A stretch of DNA of 64,000 nucleotides from Ga0077555 sp050250755 (GTDB lineage: Bacteria; Pseudomonadota; Alphaproteobacteria; Rhizobiales; Hyphomicrobiaceae), in NCBI GenBank assembly GCA_050250755.1, contig JBFWOB010000029.1, forward strand, positions 16,567 to 80,566, read 5' to 3'. The stretch's first letter is position 1. Each line of letters begins with the position of its first letter. The notes under the pieces were generated by a model, which was given only the letters and a program-made list of their open reading frames with translations, was not told the origin of the DNA and ran no database searches. Position numbers and translations under genes: made by a program. Of the stretch, positions 32,329 to 41,006 are shown one piece after another.

Positions 32329-35300
32329 TGGCGACTCTTGCTCTCACCGCGGCCGGTGCTGCTCTCGGCGGTGCCGTTCTGCCCGCCGGCATCTCGGTGC
32401 TCGGCGCCACGCTCTCGGGTGCGACGATTGGATCTCAAATCGGTGCGCTCGCCGGCGGCTATATCGATCAGGCACTATTCGGCGCGAGCGGCCAGGCGCG
32501 CGCAACGTCCGGCCCGCGACTATCCGATCTCAAGATCACGACCTCGACTGAAGGTGCCGCCATTCCTCGGCTATTCGGCTGGTCGCGGCTCGGAGGCCAG
32601 GTCATCTGGGCGACGGATCTCGAGGAAGAGTCGGTCACCACGGTAACCGGCAGTAGCGGCAGCTCGAAAGGTATGCCGTCCGGTTCAGCGGCAAAACGTA
32701 CCGATTATCGGTACTACGCAAACTTCGCCGTTGCTCTCTGCGAGGGCGAGATCACTGATATAGGGCGGGTATGGGCCGATGGGCAGGAGATCGATCTCGG
32801 CGAGCACGTGTGGCGTCTCTACTACGGCACCGAGACGCAACCGCCCGATGGGCTGATCGTTGCGCACGAGGGCGCTGATGCAGCGCCGGCCTATCGAGGC
32901 GTCGCTTACATCGTGTTCGAACATATGGCGCTCGAAGCGTTTGGCAATCGCATTCCTCAGCTCTCGTTCGAGGTCTTTCGTTCCGTCGATCCTTTCGCGA
33001 AATTAGTCCGTGGCGTGGTCATGATTCCAGGCTCGGGCGAGTTCGTTTATGCGACCGATCCTGTGACGCGCACACTCAGCCGCGTCAGCACAGAGCCGGA
33101 GAATCGGCACACACTGCGCGGCGGCACTGATTGGCAGGTGGCTCTCGATCAACTCGGCCGTTTGCTGCCGAACGCGCGTTCGACGTCGCTGGTCGTCAGT
33201 TGGTTTGGCAATGATCTGCGCGCCGGCGCCTGCCTCGTCCGGCCGTGCGTCGATAGCCGCGACAAGACCAGCGAGCCGCTCGTCTGGTCCGTGGCCGGGC
33301 TCGATCGAGCTTCGGCGCCGCTCGTCTCGACCGTCGATGGCAAGCCGGCTTACGGCGGCACACCTTCCGACAGCACCGTTGTGGCGGCCATTCGCGATCT
33401 CAAGGCGCGCGGGCACAAGGTGGTGCTCAATCCGTTCATCCTGATGGACATCCCTGCCGACAATGCTCTCGATGATCCCTATACCGGCGCCTCCCAGCAG
33501 CCTGCCTATCCATGGCGCGGGCGGATCACCGTCGATCCAGCACCTGGGCGGGCGGGTTCTCCCGACAAGTCGGCAGGCGCGGCTACTCAGATTGCCAAAC
33601 TCGTCGGTACAGCGACGTCCGAGCACTTCGCTGTTTCCGGCGATGCCGTGGGCTATTCTGGGCCGGCTGAGTGGACGTTCCGGCGCATGGTATTGCACTA
33701 TGCGCATCTGGCGCTTGCAGCAGGCGGAGTTGACGGTTTCCTCATCGGAAGCGAGATGCGTGGTCTCACCCAGGTGCGCGCCGGGTCCGAGACCTATCCG
33801 TTCGTTTCCGCTCTCGTCACGCTTGCCGCCGACGTGAAAGCCATTCTCGGCGCATCGACAAAGGTGAGCTACGCGGCCGATTGGTCCGAGTATTTCGGTC
33901 ACCAGCCCGCGGATGGATCGGGCGACGTGCATTTCCACCTCGATCCGCTCTGGGCGTCACCGGCCATCGACGCGATTGCGATCGATTGCTACTGGCCTCT
34001 CGCGGACTGGCGAGACGGCGACCATCTCGATCGGTCTGCCGGAGCGCGCTCGGTCTATGATGTCGACTATCTCAAGTCGAACCTTGCCGCTGGAGAGGGC
34101 TACGACTGGTTCTACGCGACCCCCGCCGATCGCGACGCCCAGCTTCGCACCCCGATCACGGATGGCGTCGCAGATAAGCCATGGGTTTACCGTTACAAGG
34201 ACGTTCGAAGCTGGTGGCAGAATAAACACTACGATCGGGCGGGTGGCGTCGAGAGCAGTTCTCCGACCGCTTGGGTACCGCAATCGAAACCGATCTGGTT
34301 GACGGAAATCGGTTGCCCCGCGATCGACAAAGGTGCCAATCAGCCGAACGTCTTTGTCGATCCGAAGAGCTCCGAGTCGTTCGTGCCGTACCATTCGAGC
34401 GGCGAGCGCGACGACCTTATGCAGCACCGCTATCTCCGGGCCGTGCTGGAGGCGTTCGATCCGGCGCACGCCGGATATCTCCCTAACGCCAATCCGGTCT
34501 CTTCGGTCTACGGCGGCCGGATGATCGATCTCGACAACATTCATCTCTATGCGTGGGATGCGCGGCCCTATCCGGCATTTCCCCAGAACGGTGCGGTTTG
34601 GAGCGATGGCGAGAACTGGCGCCTCGGTCATTGGTTGACCGGGCGGATTGCGAAGCAGGATCTCGGCGCTGTCATTGCGGCACTGCTTGAAGACTATGCC
34701 TTTCGCGACATCGACGTTTCGGCCGTCGATGGACTGGTCGCCGGTCTCGTCATCGAGCGCGCCATGTCCGCGCGCGAGGCGCTGCAACCGCTGGAGCTCG
34801 CCTATTTCCTCGACGCCGTCGAGAGCGGCGACGTCGTCCGCTTCATGCACCGTGGTGCCGAGCCGCCGCGTGTCGTGCTGAACCTGGACGATCTCGTCGA
34901 GACCAAAGCCGGTGCGGATCTCGTGCAGTTGACGCGCGCCCAGGAAACCGATCTCCCAGCCGAGGCGCGGCTTTCCTATGCGGCGCTCGAGTCCGACTAT
35001 CGTCAGGCGGTGGCGCGTTCGCGTCGTTTGGTCGGAGCCGCGGGGCGGATTTCCGAAGCTCAACTCGCGCTGGTGATGGATGCAGACCAGGCCATCCGAA
35101 CGGCGGATACCTGGCTTTTCGAGACGTGGGCGGCGCGCGAGCGGGCCCGCTTCGTTCTGCCGCCGTCAGCGCTTGTTCTTCAACCGGGCGATGTCGTGAC
35201 GCTCGAGCGAGGTGAGCAATCCCGGCTCTTTCGCATCACCGATGTGGGAGAGCACGGTGCGCGCGATATCGATGCGATCGGCGTCGATCCGACGGTCTAT

Positions 35301-36287
35301 GCGGGTGGCGGAGGGGTAGTTCGCCCTGTTCCGCCCTCGGAAGGCGACAAGATTGGTCCGATACTGACCACCTTCCTCGATCTTCCGTTGCTCGCGAGCA
35401 ACGCAGCCGAGGTGACGGGATATGTCGCGATGGCACGCGAACCCTGGCCGGCCGGCGGAGCGGCACTTTATCGATCGGCGGAAGACGCCAACTTCACTCT
35501 GGCTTCGATTGTTACGCGACGGGCCACGACTGGCATCACACTCGATCCCATCGAGCCTGGATTCGAGGCTCGCGTCGATCGCGGACGTCGTATCCGCGTG
35601 AAGCTGGATACCGGCATGCTGGTCTCAACCACTCCTCTCAACTTGCTCGCGGGTGCCAATGCTGCAGCCATCGAAGGTACCGACGGCGAATGGGACGTTC
35701 TTCAGTTCCAGACAGCATCGCTGATTGCGCCACAGATTTATGAACTATCGTCGTTGTTGCGCGGGCAAGCTGGCACCGAGCACGTCATGCGCGCGATGAT
35801 CCCAGCCGGCGCTCGCTTCGTGGTGCTCGACGGTGCCGTGGCGAGCGTCCCGCTCACGCTGGGTGATATCGGACTGCCGCTTTCCTGGCGCTACGGCCCC
35901 GCGCAGCGTGCCCTTGGCGATGCGTCGTATCGAACAATGAGCCAAGCGTTCCGCGGCATTGGATTGCGCCCGCTCAGTCCCGTGCATGTTCGTGGCAGCC
36001 GGAGCACCGGCGATCTCAACATCACGTGGATCCGACGCACGCGGCTCGGCGGTGACAGCTGGGAAGCGGTCGAAGTTCCGCTCGCAGAGGCGTCCGAGGC
36101 CTATGAAATCGACGTTCTCTCGGGCGGCACCGTCGTCCGCACTCTGTCGAGCATCGCACCGGCCGTTCTCTATTCCGCAGACGACCAAGTTACGGATTTC
36201 GGCACCTTGCCGTTCAGCGTGACCGTTCGTGTCTATCAGATCAGCGCCGTCTTCGGCCGAGGCGCTCCGCGCCAGGCGATCATCTAA
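32328..36287 (+). CDS. GTA gp15, giant tail fibre/host-contact protein
   Basis: 1319 residues, the largest gene in the cluster. The N-terminus is a glycine-rich hydrophobic segment (GAALGGAVLPAGISVLGATLSG) followed by GPRLSDLKITTSTEGAAIPRLFG, shared by GTA megatrons. The middle contains the GTA TIM-barrel-like domain: WTFRRMVLHYAHLALAAGG, FLIGSEMRGLTQVR, PIWLTEIGCPAIDKGANQPN. The C-terminal third has the phage-tail-3 region (around LRGQAGTEH). It makes the tail tip and touches the recipient cell. The frame is intact from end to end. Receptor specificity cannot be read from sequence. Confidence 0.93.
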   Translation: MATLALTAAGAALGGAVLPAGISVLGATLSGATIGSQIGALAGGYIDQALFGASGQARATSGPRLSDLKITTSTEGAAIPRLFGWSRLGGQVIWATDLEEESVTTVTGSSGSSKGMPSGSAAKRTDYRYYANFAVALCEGEITDIGRVWADGQEIDLGEHVWRLYYGTETQPPDGLIVAHEGADAAPAYRGVAYIVFEHMALEAFGNRIPQLSFEVFRSVDPFAKLVRGVVMIPGSGEFVYATDPVTRTLSRVSTEPENRHTLRGGTDWQVALDQLGRLLPNARSTSLVVSWFGNDLRAGACLVRPCVDSRDKTSEPLVWSVAGLDRASAPLVSTVDGKPAYGGTPSDSTVVAAIRDLKARGHKVVLNPFILMDIPADNALDDPYTGASQQPAYPWRGRITVDPAPGRAGSPDKSAGAATQIAKLVGTATSEHFAVSGDAVGYSGPAEWTFRRMVLHYAHLALAAGGVDGFLIGSEMRGLTQVRAGSETYPFVSALVTLAADVKAILGASTKVSYAADWSEYFGHQPADGSGDVHFHLDPLWASPAIDAIAIDCYWPLADWRDGDHLDRSAGARSVYDVDYLKSNLAAGEGYDWFYATPADRDAQLRTPITDGVADKPWVYRYKDVRSWWQNKHYDRAGGVESSSPTAWVPQSKPIWLTEIGCPAIDKGANQPNVFVDPKSSESFVPYHSSGERDDLMQHRYLRAVLEAFDPAHAGYLPNANPVSSVYGGRMIDLDNIHLYAWDARPYPAFPQNGAVWSDGENWRLGHWLTGRIAKQDLGAVIAALLEDYAFRDIDVSAVDGLVAGLVIERAMSAREALQPLELAYFLDAVESGDVVRFMHRGAEPPRVVLNLDDLVETKAGADLVQLTRAQETDLPAEARLSYAALESDYRQAVARSRRLVGAAGRISEAQLALVMDADQAIRTADTWLFETWAARERARFVLPPSALVLQPGDVVTLERGEQSRLFRITDVGEHGARDIDAIGVDPTVYAGGGGVVRPVPPSEGDKIGPILTTFLDLPLLASNAAEVTGYVAMAREPWPAGGAALYRSAEDANFTLASIVTRRATTGITLDPIEPGFEARVDRGRRIRVKLDTGMLVSTTPLNLLAGANAAAIEGTDGEWDVLQFQTASLIAPQIYELSSLLRGQAGTEHVMRAMIPAGARFVVLDGAVASVPLTLGDIGLPLSWRYGPAQRALGDASYRTMSQAFRGIGLRPLSPVHVRGSRSTGDLNITWIRRTRLGGDSWEAVEVPLAEASEAYEIDVLSGGTVVRTLSSIAPAVLYSADDQVTDFGTLPFSVTVRVYQISAVFGRGAPRQAII

Positions 36288-36327
36288 CCGGCGCTGAATC
36301 TTTCCCAGAATTGGAGATGTTTTCGTC

Positions 36328-37701
36328 ATGCTTGACGCTGCCCTGCGCCAGCCGGCGTGGCTCGATCACGCCTGGGCGGAGCTCGGCCAGCGCGAGATCG
36401 CCGGCCAGGCCAGCAACACCCGCATCGCCGACTATATCCGTCGCGTGGGCCATCCCGAGGTTGCGGATGATGCCACGCCTTGGTGTGCCGCATTCGTGGG
36501 CGCCTGTCTCGAACGCGCCGGTCTTGCAGGCACGGGTTCTCTGCTTGCGCGGTCGTATCTTTCGTGGGGCCTGGAGACGGATGAGCCATCTTTTGGAGCC
36601 GTCGCGGTTCTGTCGCGCGGTGCCGATCCCGCTCTCGGTCACGTCGGATTTCTGATTGGGACAACGGATGATCGGCTGGTTCTGCTCGGCGGTAATCAGT
36701 CGGATGCGGTCACCGTCGAGGCTTTCGCGCGGAGCCGATTGCTCGGTTTCAGGGTCCCTGCGCTCACGTCGACGAAGGCGCCCGCGTCGCCTCAACCACT
36801 GTCGTCGGGCTTCGCGTGGTCGCTCGCGCGGATCCTCGAATTCGAGGGCGGATATTCAGACGATCCGTTCGATCCCGGCGGTCCGACCAATAAGGGCGTG
36901 ACGCTCGTCGATTACGCCGCATTCAAGAAGGTCGCTCTCAACGCTGCTTCTTACGAGCGCCTGAAAGCCGAGCTCCGGCGGATCCCCAATGGCGACGTCG
37001 AGCGCATCTACCTCGATCGCTATTGGCGACCAGCTCGATGCCCTGATTTGCCACCGGCACTTGCCCACTTTCATTTCGATTGCGCCGTCAATCAGGGCGT
37101 CGGAGGAGCAGCACGCATGCTGCAGACGGCCCTCGGTGTCACGGTCGATGGCGCGATCGGGCCGCTGACGCTTACGGCCGCTCGGACACGGCCCATGTCG
37201 CGGACGCTCGAGCGCTACGCCGAAATTCGACGGGAGCGCTACCGGCGCCTTCGCCATTTCTGGCGCTTCGGCCGAGGGTGGCTGGCGCGTGTCGACAAAG
37301 CGCTTGCGCAGGCCAATGGGCTGGCAAGCCCGATTCCGACAGCGACCCCGCCCAGCCTCGAAGACCGTCAACCCGACGTTTTCGTCCCAGAAGCCAAGGA
37401 GACTGAAACCATGCCTGATACGTCGTATCCGCCGCTGTCCGCACCAGCGACCGATGCCAAGTGGTGGGGAAACTCACTCACGATCTGGGGCACCTTCATT
37501 ACCGGTCTTTCGACCGTCGCCCCGACGATTCTCTCCGTTTTCGGCTTCGACATCCCATCATCTCTCATCGAGCAGCTTGGCGCCGATGTGGTTACGGTCG
37601 CCCAAGCTGTGGGCGGTCTCATTGGCACGGTAATGACGATTGTCGGCCGAACCCGGGCCGCTACGCCACTCGCGCGGCGCCCGATGTCGATCCGTCTATA
37701 G
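36328..37701 (+). CDS. Fused GTA lysis protein: TIGR02594-type peptidase + GH108 muramidase + membrane tail
   Basis: 457 residues, three parts. (1) 1–~150: TIGR02594/CHAP-like domain with Cys53 in TPWCAAFVG and His105 in LGHVGFLIG. (2) ~163–330: GH108 (ZliS-type) muramidase; the catalytic Glu173 is in LEFEGGYSDDPFDPGG, followed by a peptidoglycan-binding segment (NQGVGGAARMLQTALGVTVDGAIGP). (3) ~380–440: two hydrophobic helices (TIWGTFITGLSTVAPTILSV and VVTVAQAVGGLIGTVMTIVG). It follows gp15 and points the same way. It would cut both peptide and glycan bonds and anchor in the membrane. RcGTA keeps endolysin and holin apart, elsewhere on the chromosome. ATG 36328 has GGAG 12 nt upstream. Confidence 0.88.
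   Translation: MLDAALRQPAWLDHAWAELGQREIAGQASNTRIADYIRRVGHPEVADDATPWCAAFVGACLERAGLAGTGSLLARSYLSWGLETDEPSFGAVAVLSRGADPALGHVGFLIGTTDDRLVLLGGNQSDAVTVEAFARSRLLGFRVPALTSTKAPASPQPLSSGFAWSLARILEFEGGYSDDPFDPGGPTNKGVTLVDYAAFKKVALNAASYERLKAELRRIPNGDVERIYLDRYWRPARCPDLPPALAHFHFDCAVNQGVGGAARMLQTALGVTVDGAIGPLTLTAARTRPMSRTLERYAEIRRERYRRLRHFWRFGRGWLARVDKALAQANGLASPIPTATPPSLEDRQPDVFVPEAKETETMPDTSYPPLSAPATDAKWWGNSLTIWGTFITGLSTVAPTILSVFGFDIPSSLIEQLGADVVTVAQAVGGLIGTVMTIVGRTRAATPLARRPMSIRL
37411..37701 (+). CDS. Nested in-frame holin-like reading frame (internal start of the lysis gene)
   Basis: ATG 37411 is codon 362 of the lysis gene and has a perfect AAGGAG (37396–37401) 9 nt upstream. Starting there gives 96 residues: a short polar N-terminus, two membrane helices (residues about 24–46 and 60–79) separated by a short loop, and a basic tail. 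This is the layout of a class II holin. The Shine-Dalgarno falls in the linker coding for AKETET, where no constraint on protein sequence is expected. I infer either an ancestral separate holin that fused by losing the upstream stop, or a dual product. Expression from this start is not shown. Confidence 0.45.
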   Translation: MPDTSYPPLSAPATDAKWWGNSLTIWGTFITGLSTVAPTILSVFGFDIPSSLIEQLGADVVTVAQAVGGLIGTVMTIVGRTRAATPLARRPMSIRL

Positions 37702-37767
37702 GGTACCGGACAGCTATTCATCGCGGGTTCAGTCGCCATCGCCTATCGAGAGGCGACTGGAGCTGCC

Positions 37768-38082
37768 ATGTCCCGTCGCTTAACCATACTCTTTGCCGTC
37801 GCTGCGCTCGCTGCCTCTCTTTCGCCCGTCGCGGGGGAGAAGGCGGTTGCCGAGACGCGATGCTATGGAGACTGGTCCGAGGCTGCTCCGATCGTCGCGC
37901 GGGAAAAGCTTCGCTCCGCACTCGATATGCACGATATGGCGCGGGAGGAGCTTGGCGGCGAAGTTGTCAGGATCGTGCTATGCGAGGGAGAACGAGGCTT
38001 CACCTATCGGCTGGTCCTGCGTCGCCTCGACGGCCATATCGGTACTTTTACCGTCAAGGCTACCGACGATCGGAAGCGTTGA
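37768..38082 (+). CDS. Small secreted PepSY-like protein next to FeuPQ
   Basis: 104 residues. Signal peptide RRLTILFAVAALAASLSPVAG; the mature part (about 30–104) matches the PepSY pattern: PIVAREKLRSALDM, then GGEVVRIVLCEGERGFTYRLVLRRLDGHIGTF. It sits 122 nt before a FeuP-like regulator. In Sinorhizobium a small periplasmic protein, FeuN, encoded beside feuPQ, keeps FeuQ in check. A like role for this protein is possible by position, but I see no sequence proof. Confidence 0.78.
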   Translation: MSRRLTILFAVAALAASLSPVAGEKAVAETRCYGDWSEAAPIVAREKLRSALDMHDMAREELGGEVVRIVLCEGERGFTYRLVLRRLDGHIGTFTVKATDDRKR

Positions 38083-38204
38083 CGTGTCGTTCTACGGGCT
38101 GATCCGCCGCGCCTCGCGACAACGGCACGATTCGAGGCTATTCTCCCGGCCAACAGGGCTAGGACGACCAAATCCGTCCCGCCAGCAACGCATGAGGCCA
38201 CCCG

Positions 38205-38876
38205 GTGCGCGTTCTCGTCGTCGAGGATGATCCCGATCTCAACCGTCAGCTCGTCTCTGCGCTGACCGCCGCGGGCTATGCCGTCGACAAGGCGATGGAC
38301 GGCGAGGAGGGCTATTTTCTCGGCGAAACCGAGCCGTACGATGTCGTCGTGCTCGACATCGGTCTTCCGAAAATGGATGGTATTTCCGTTCTTGAGCAAT
38401 GGCGGCGGGCCGATCGTAACATGCACGTCATCATCCTCACAGCCCGCGACCGTTGGAGCGACAAGGTTGCCGGCATGGACGCGGGGGCGGACGATTACGT
38501 CGCCAAGCCATTTCACATGGAGGAGCTTCTGGCGCGCATTCGCGCGCAGGTGCGTCGCGCCACGGGCCATGCCCGAGCGGAGATCGAATGCGGCCCATTG
38601 CGTCTCGACACCAAGACGGCGCGTGTCACAGTTGCTGGCCAGGCGGTCAAGCTCACCTCGCACGAGTACCGGCTCCTCGCCTACCTCCTGCATCATTCGG
38701 GTCGTGTGGTGTCGAGAACGGAGCTGGTCGAGCACCTTTACGATCAGGATTTCGACCGCGACAGCAATACCATCGAAGTGTTCGTCGGCCGGCTGCGCAA
38801 GAAGATCCCTGCACACCTCATCAAGACGGTGAGGGGCCTCGGCTATCGTCTGTCGCCCGAAAAGGATGAAGCTTAA
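38205..38876 (+). CDS. OmpR-family response regulator, FeuP-like
   Basis: 223 residues: receiver domain with Asp51 (LDIGLPKMDG), Thr/Lys switch residues in LTARDRW and YVAKPF, and a winged-helix DNA-binding domain. The segment YDQDFDRDSNTIEVFVGRLRKKI is very close to Rhizobium FeuP. FeuP is required for normal cyclic glucan export in symbiotic rhizobia; in other Hyphomicrobiales it senses the envelope. GTG start with GAGG. It overlaps the kinase gene by 11 nt. Confidence 0.9.
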   Translation: MRVLVVEDDPDLNRQLVSALTAAGYAVDKAMDGEEGYFLGETEPYDVVVLDIGLPKMDGISVLEQWRRADRNMHVIILTARDRWSDKVAGMDAGADDYVAKPFHMEELLARIRAQVRRATGHARAEIECGPLRLDTKTARVTVAGQAVKLTSHEYRLLAYLLHHSGRVVSRTELVEHLYDQDFDRDSNTIEVFVGRLRKKIPAHLIKTVRGLGYRLSPEKDEA

Positions 38877-40248
38877 CTCTCTCGCGTTCCGGCTTTTTCG
38901 TACCGCTGCCGTGTGGGCGGTGCTCGTTCTCCCATTGGCCGGGCTCGCTATCGACTGGGTGCACACGCGCGACACCTACCAGAGCTTCGATGCTCGTCTC
39001 TCACAGTTGTTGACGCTGAACATCGCCTTTTCGACCGATCGCGGCGAGCCCGAACCCGGCGTCCCTCGAAACGTCGGCGAGCCGCTGTTCGAGCTGGCCC
39101 ACTCTGGCTGGTACTGGCAGATCACGCCAATCGACAAAAGTCCTGGCCGGCGCCTCATCTCCACGTCGCTCGCGAGCGAGTCGCTGCCGCTTCCCTCAAA
39201 GCTCGGCCTCAAGCCGGATCGCTACAATATTATCTGGCACAATACGCAAGGGCCGGTTGGCGAGCCTCTCCGAATTGCCGAGACGATCTACAACTCCGGT
39301 GATGACGAGAATCCGCACTTCTACTCGTTCGTGGTTGCGGGGAACCTCGAGTTTGCGGAGACGCGCGTGCGTGATTTCCGAGTGCCTCTCGTATTCTCAC
39401 TGGCTATCGCCGGGTTGGGCCTCGTCCTGTCGACCTTTCTTCAAGTCCGCTATGGGCTGCAGCCTCTGCGGCGCGTGGAGCGACGTCTGTCTGCCATCCG
39501 TTCCGGCGAGGCGGAACGGCTCGAAGGACGGGTTCCGGCAGAAATCGAGCCTCTGCAGACCGAGCTCAACGCGCTCATTCAGTCGAACCTGGACATCATC
39601 GAACGGGCGCGCACGCAGGTCGGCAACCTCGCGCACGCGCTCAAGACGCCGCTGGCGGTGATCACCAACGAGATCGGGGACGATGCCTCGCCCGCCGGAC
39701 GCAAGGTTGCGGAACAGGCGCAGGTGATGCGCGATCAAGTTGCCTATTATCTGGATCGCGCGCGTATGGTTGCACGCGTCGATGTCATCGGTCGCGTGAC
39801 CGAAGTTCGCCCCATCGCCGAGGCTATCGCCAGGGCGCTCGGCCGCATCAATCGTGAGCGCAATCTCGAAATCGTGGTCGACTGCCCGTTGGATGCCCGC
39901 TTCCAGGGCGAGAAGCAGGATCTCGAGGAGATGCTCGGCAATCTCGCGGACAACGCCTGCAAATGGGCGAAGTCTCGCGTGCTCATCAGAGTGACCATCG
40001 AGACGGCGAAGGAAGAGCGCCATCCCCGGCGGTTGCACGTCTCGGTCGACGACGATGGCCCAGGATTGACCGCGGAGCAGCGGGCGCAAGGCATCAAGCG
40101 GGGGCGACGGCTCGACGAGTCGAAGCCGGGATCGGGCCTCGGACATTCCATCGTCGCGGATTTGGCTCAATCGTATCGCGGGCAATTCACGCTTGAGGCT
40201 TCTATCCTAGGTGGTCTCAGCGCCCGCCTGGACCTGCCTGCCACGTGA
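38866..40248 (+). CDS. Sensor histidine kinase, FeuQ-like
   Basis: 460 residues. One N-terminal helix (about 12–30), a periplasmic sensor region (31–170), a second helix (172–194), HAMP, the dimerisation domain with His257 in GNLAHALKTPL, and the ATPase domain (N-box DNACKWAK, G1 DDDGPGL, G2 GSGLGHSI). It overlaps the FeuP-like regulator, forming a pair. The ligand is unknown; the acidic periplasmic domain (STDRGEPEPG) could sense cations or osmolarity. Confidence 0.92.
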   Translation: MKLNSLAFRLFRTAAVWAVLVLPLAGLAIDWVHTRDTYQSFDARLSQLLTLNIAFSTDRGEPEPGVPRNVGEPLFELAHSGWYWQITPIDKSPGRRLISTSLASESLPLPSKLGLKPDRYNIIWHNTQGPVGEPLRIAETIYNSGDDENPHFYSFVVAGNLEFAETRVRDFRVPLVFSLAIAGLGLVLSTFLQVRYGLQPLRRVERRLSAIRSGEAERLEGRVPAEIEPLQTELNALIQSNLDIIERARTQVGNLAHALKTPLAVITNEIGDDASPAGRKVAEQAQVMRDQVAYYLDRARMVARVDVIGRVTEVRPIAEAIARALGRINRERNLEIVVDCPLDARFQGEKQDLEEMLGNLADNACKWAKSRVLIRVTIETAKEERHPRRLHVSVDDDGPGLTAEQRAQGIKRGRRLDESKPGSGLGHSIVADLAQSYRGQFTLEASILGGLSARLDLPAT

Positions 40249-40402
40249 CGCACAATACTTGTGGATGCGATTGAAAGAGCCAATTCGAGCCGAAGTTTCG
40301 CCAGAATCCGTCAGGATGGTCAGTATCGTTTGCGAGCGCCACACCCGGTAAATCAAGCGTTGGTCGCGTTCGCTCGGGGGACTTTCAAAAAGGACGAGCA
40401 CA

Positions 40403-40873
40403 ATGCACCGGGTGATTGGGGTAGCGGTTTTGGGTTGCGCGCTTTCGATCGGAGGTTGTGGGCCTGAAGGACCGAACAAAGCCGATACGGGTCTGGCTGT
40501 GGGCGCGATCGCGGGCGGTCTCCTTGGCAATACGGTCGGCAAAGGTGGTGGCCGGGCGGCTGCGACGATCGTGGGCGCGGTCGTCGGCGGTATCGTCGGC
40601 AGCGAGATCGGCCGATCTATGGACGAGCAGGATCGTCGGCTTGCGGAGCGGGCCGAATACGACGCTTTCGAGTCGGGAGCGGATGGTCGCCCCGTGCGCT
40701 GGAGAAATGCTGACAACGGGCGTTATGGGGACGTCGTTCCTATGGCGCGCTACCGCCGTGGCGAGTTCGATTGTCGCGATTACACCCACACCATCTACAT
40801 TGATGGCAGGCCTCAGGCCATGCGGGGAACCGCCTGTCGCAATCCGGATGGGTCCTGGCGCAACGTCGCTTGA
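40403..40873 (+). CDS. Glycine-zipper outer-membrane lipoprotein (17 kDa antigen type)
   Basis: 156 residues. Lipobox LSIGGC with Cys19, then a double glycine-zipper helix (GLAVGAIAGGLLGNTVGKGGG and AAATIVGAVVGGIVGSEIGRS). The C-terminal domain (about 75–156) has RNADNGRYGDVVPMARYRRG and CRDYTHTIYIDGRPQAMRGTACR, as in rickettsial 17 kDa antigen and related lipoproteins. It is presumably envelope-structural. It stands alone between the FeuQ-like kinase and ccmI. Confidence 0.85.
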   Translation: MHRVIGVAVLGCALSIGGCGPEGPNKADTGLAVGAIAGGLLGNTVGKGGGRAAATIVGAVVGGIVGSEIGRSMDEQDRRLAERAEYDAFESGADGRPVRWRNADNGRYGDVVPMARYRRGEFDCRDYTHTIYIDGRPQAMRGTACRNPDGSWRNVA

Positions 40874-41006
40874 CGTTTCGCGCCTGCGGCGCCGTCAGCT
40901 AATCGCTTTCGACCCGCGGCATTTGCGAGAGGTCAAGCCGCAATCCTTGCTTCCCGGCTATGGCGTGCCTATTCAATCGACAGGTCGTCTGCGTCCGGGA
41001 ACTTAG

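Noticed and set aside
33957..35063. A 368-codon minus-strand frame inside gp15
   Set aside because: Shadow of gp15 in a GC-rich gene; no domain pattern.
21418..37701. Reading the phage-like cluster as an active prophage
   Set aside because: No integrase, repressor, replication or attachment genes; gene content and order match gene transfer agents.
38004..38975. A 323-codon minus-strand frame across the FeuP-like gene
   Set aside because: Antisense to a response regulator with intact motifs; no motif of its own.
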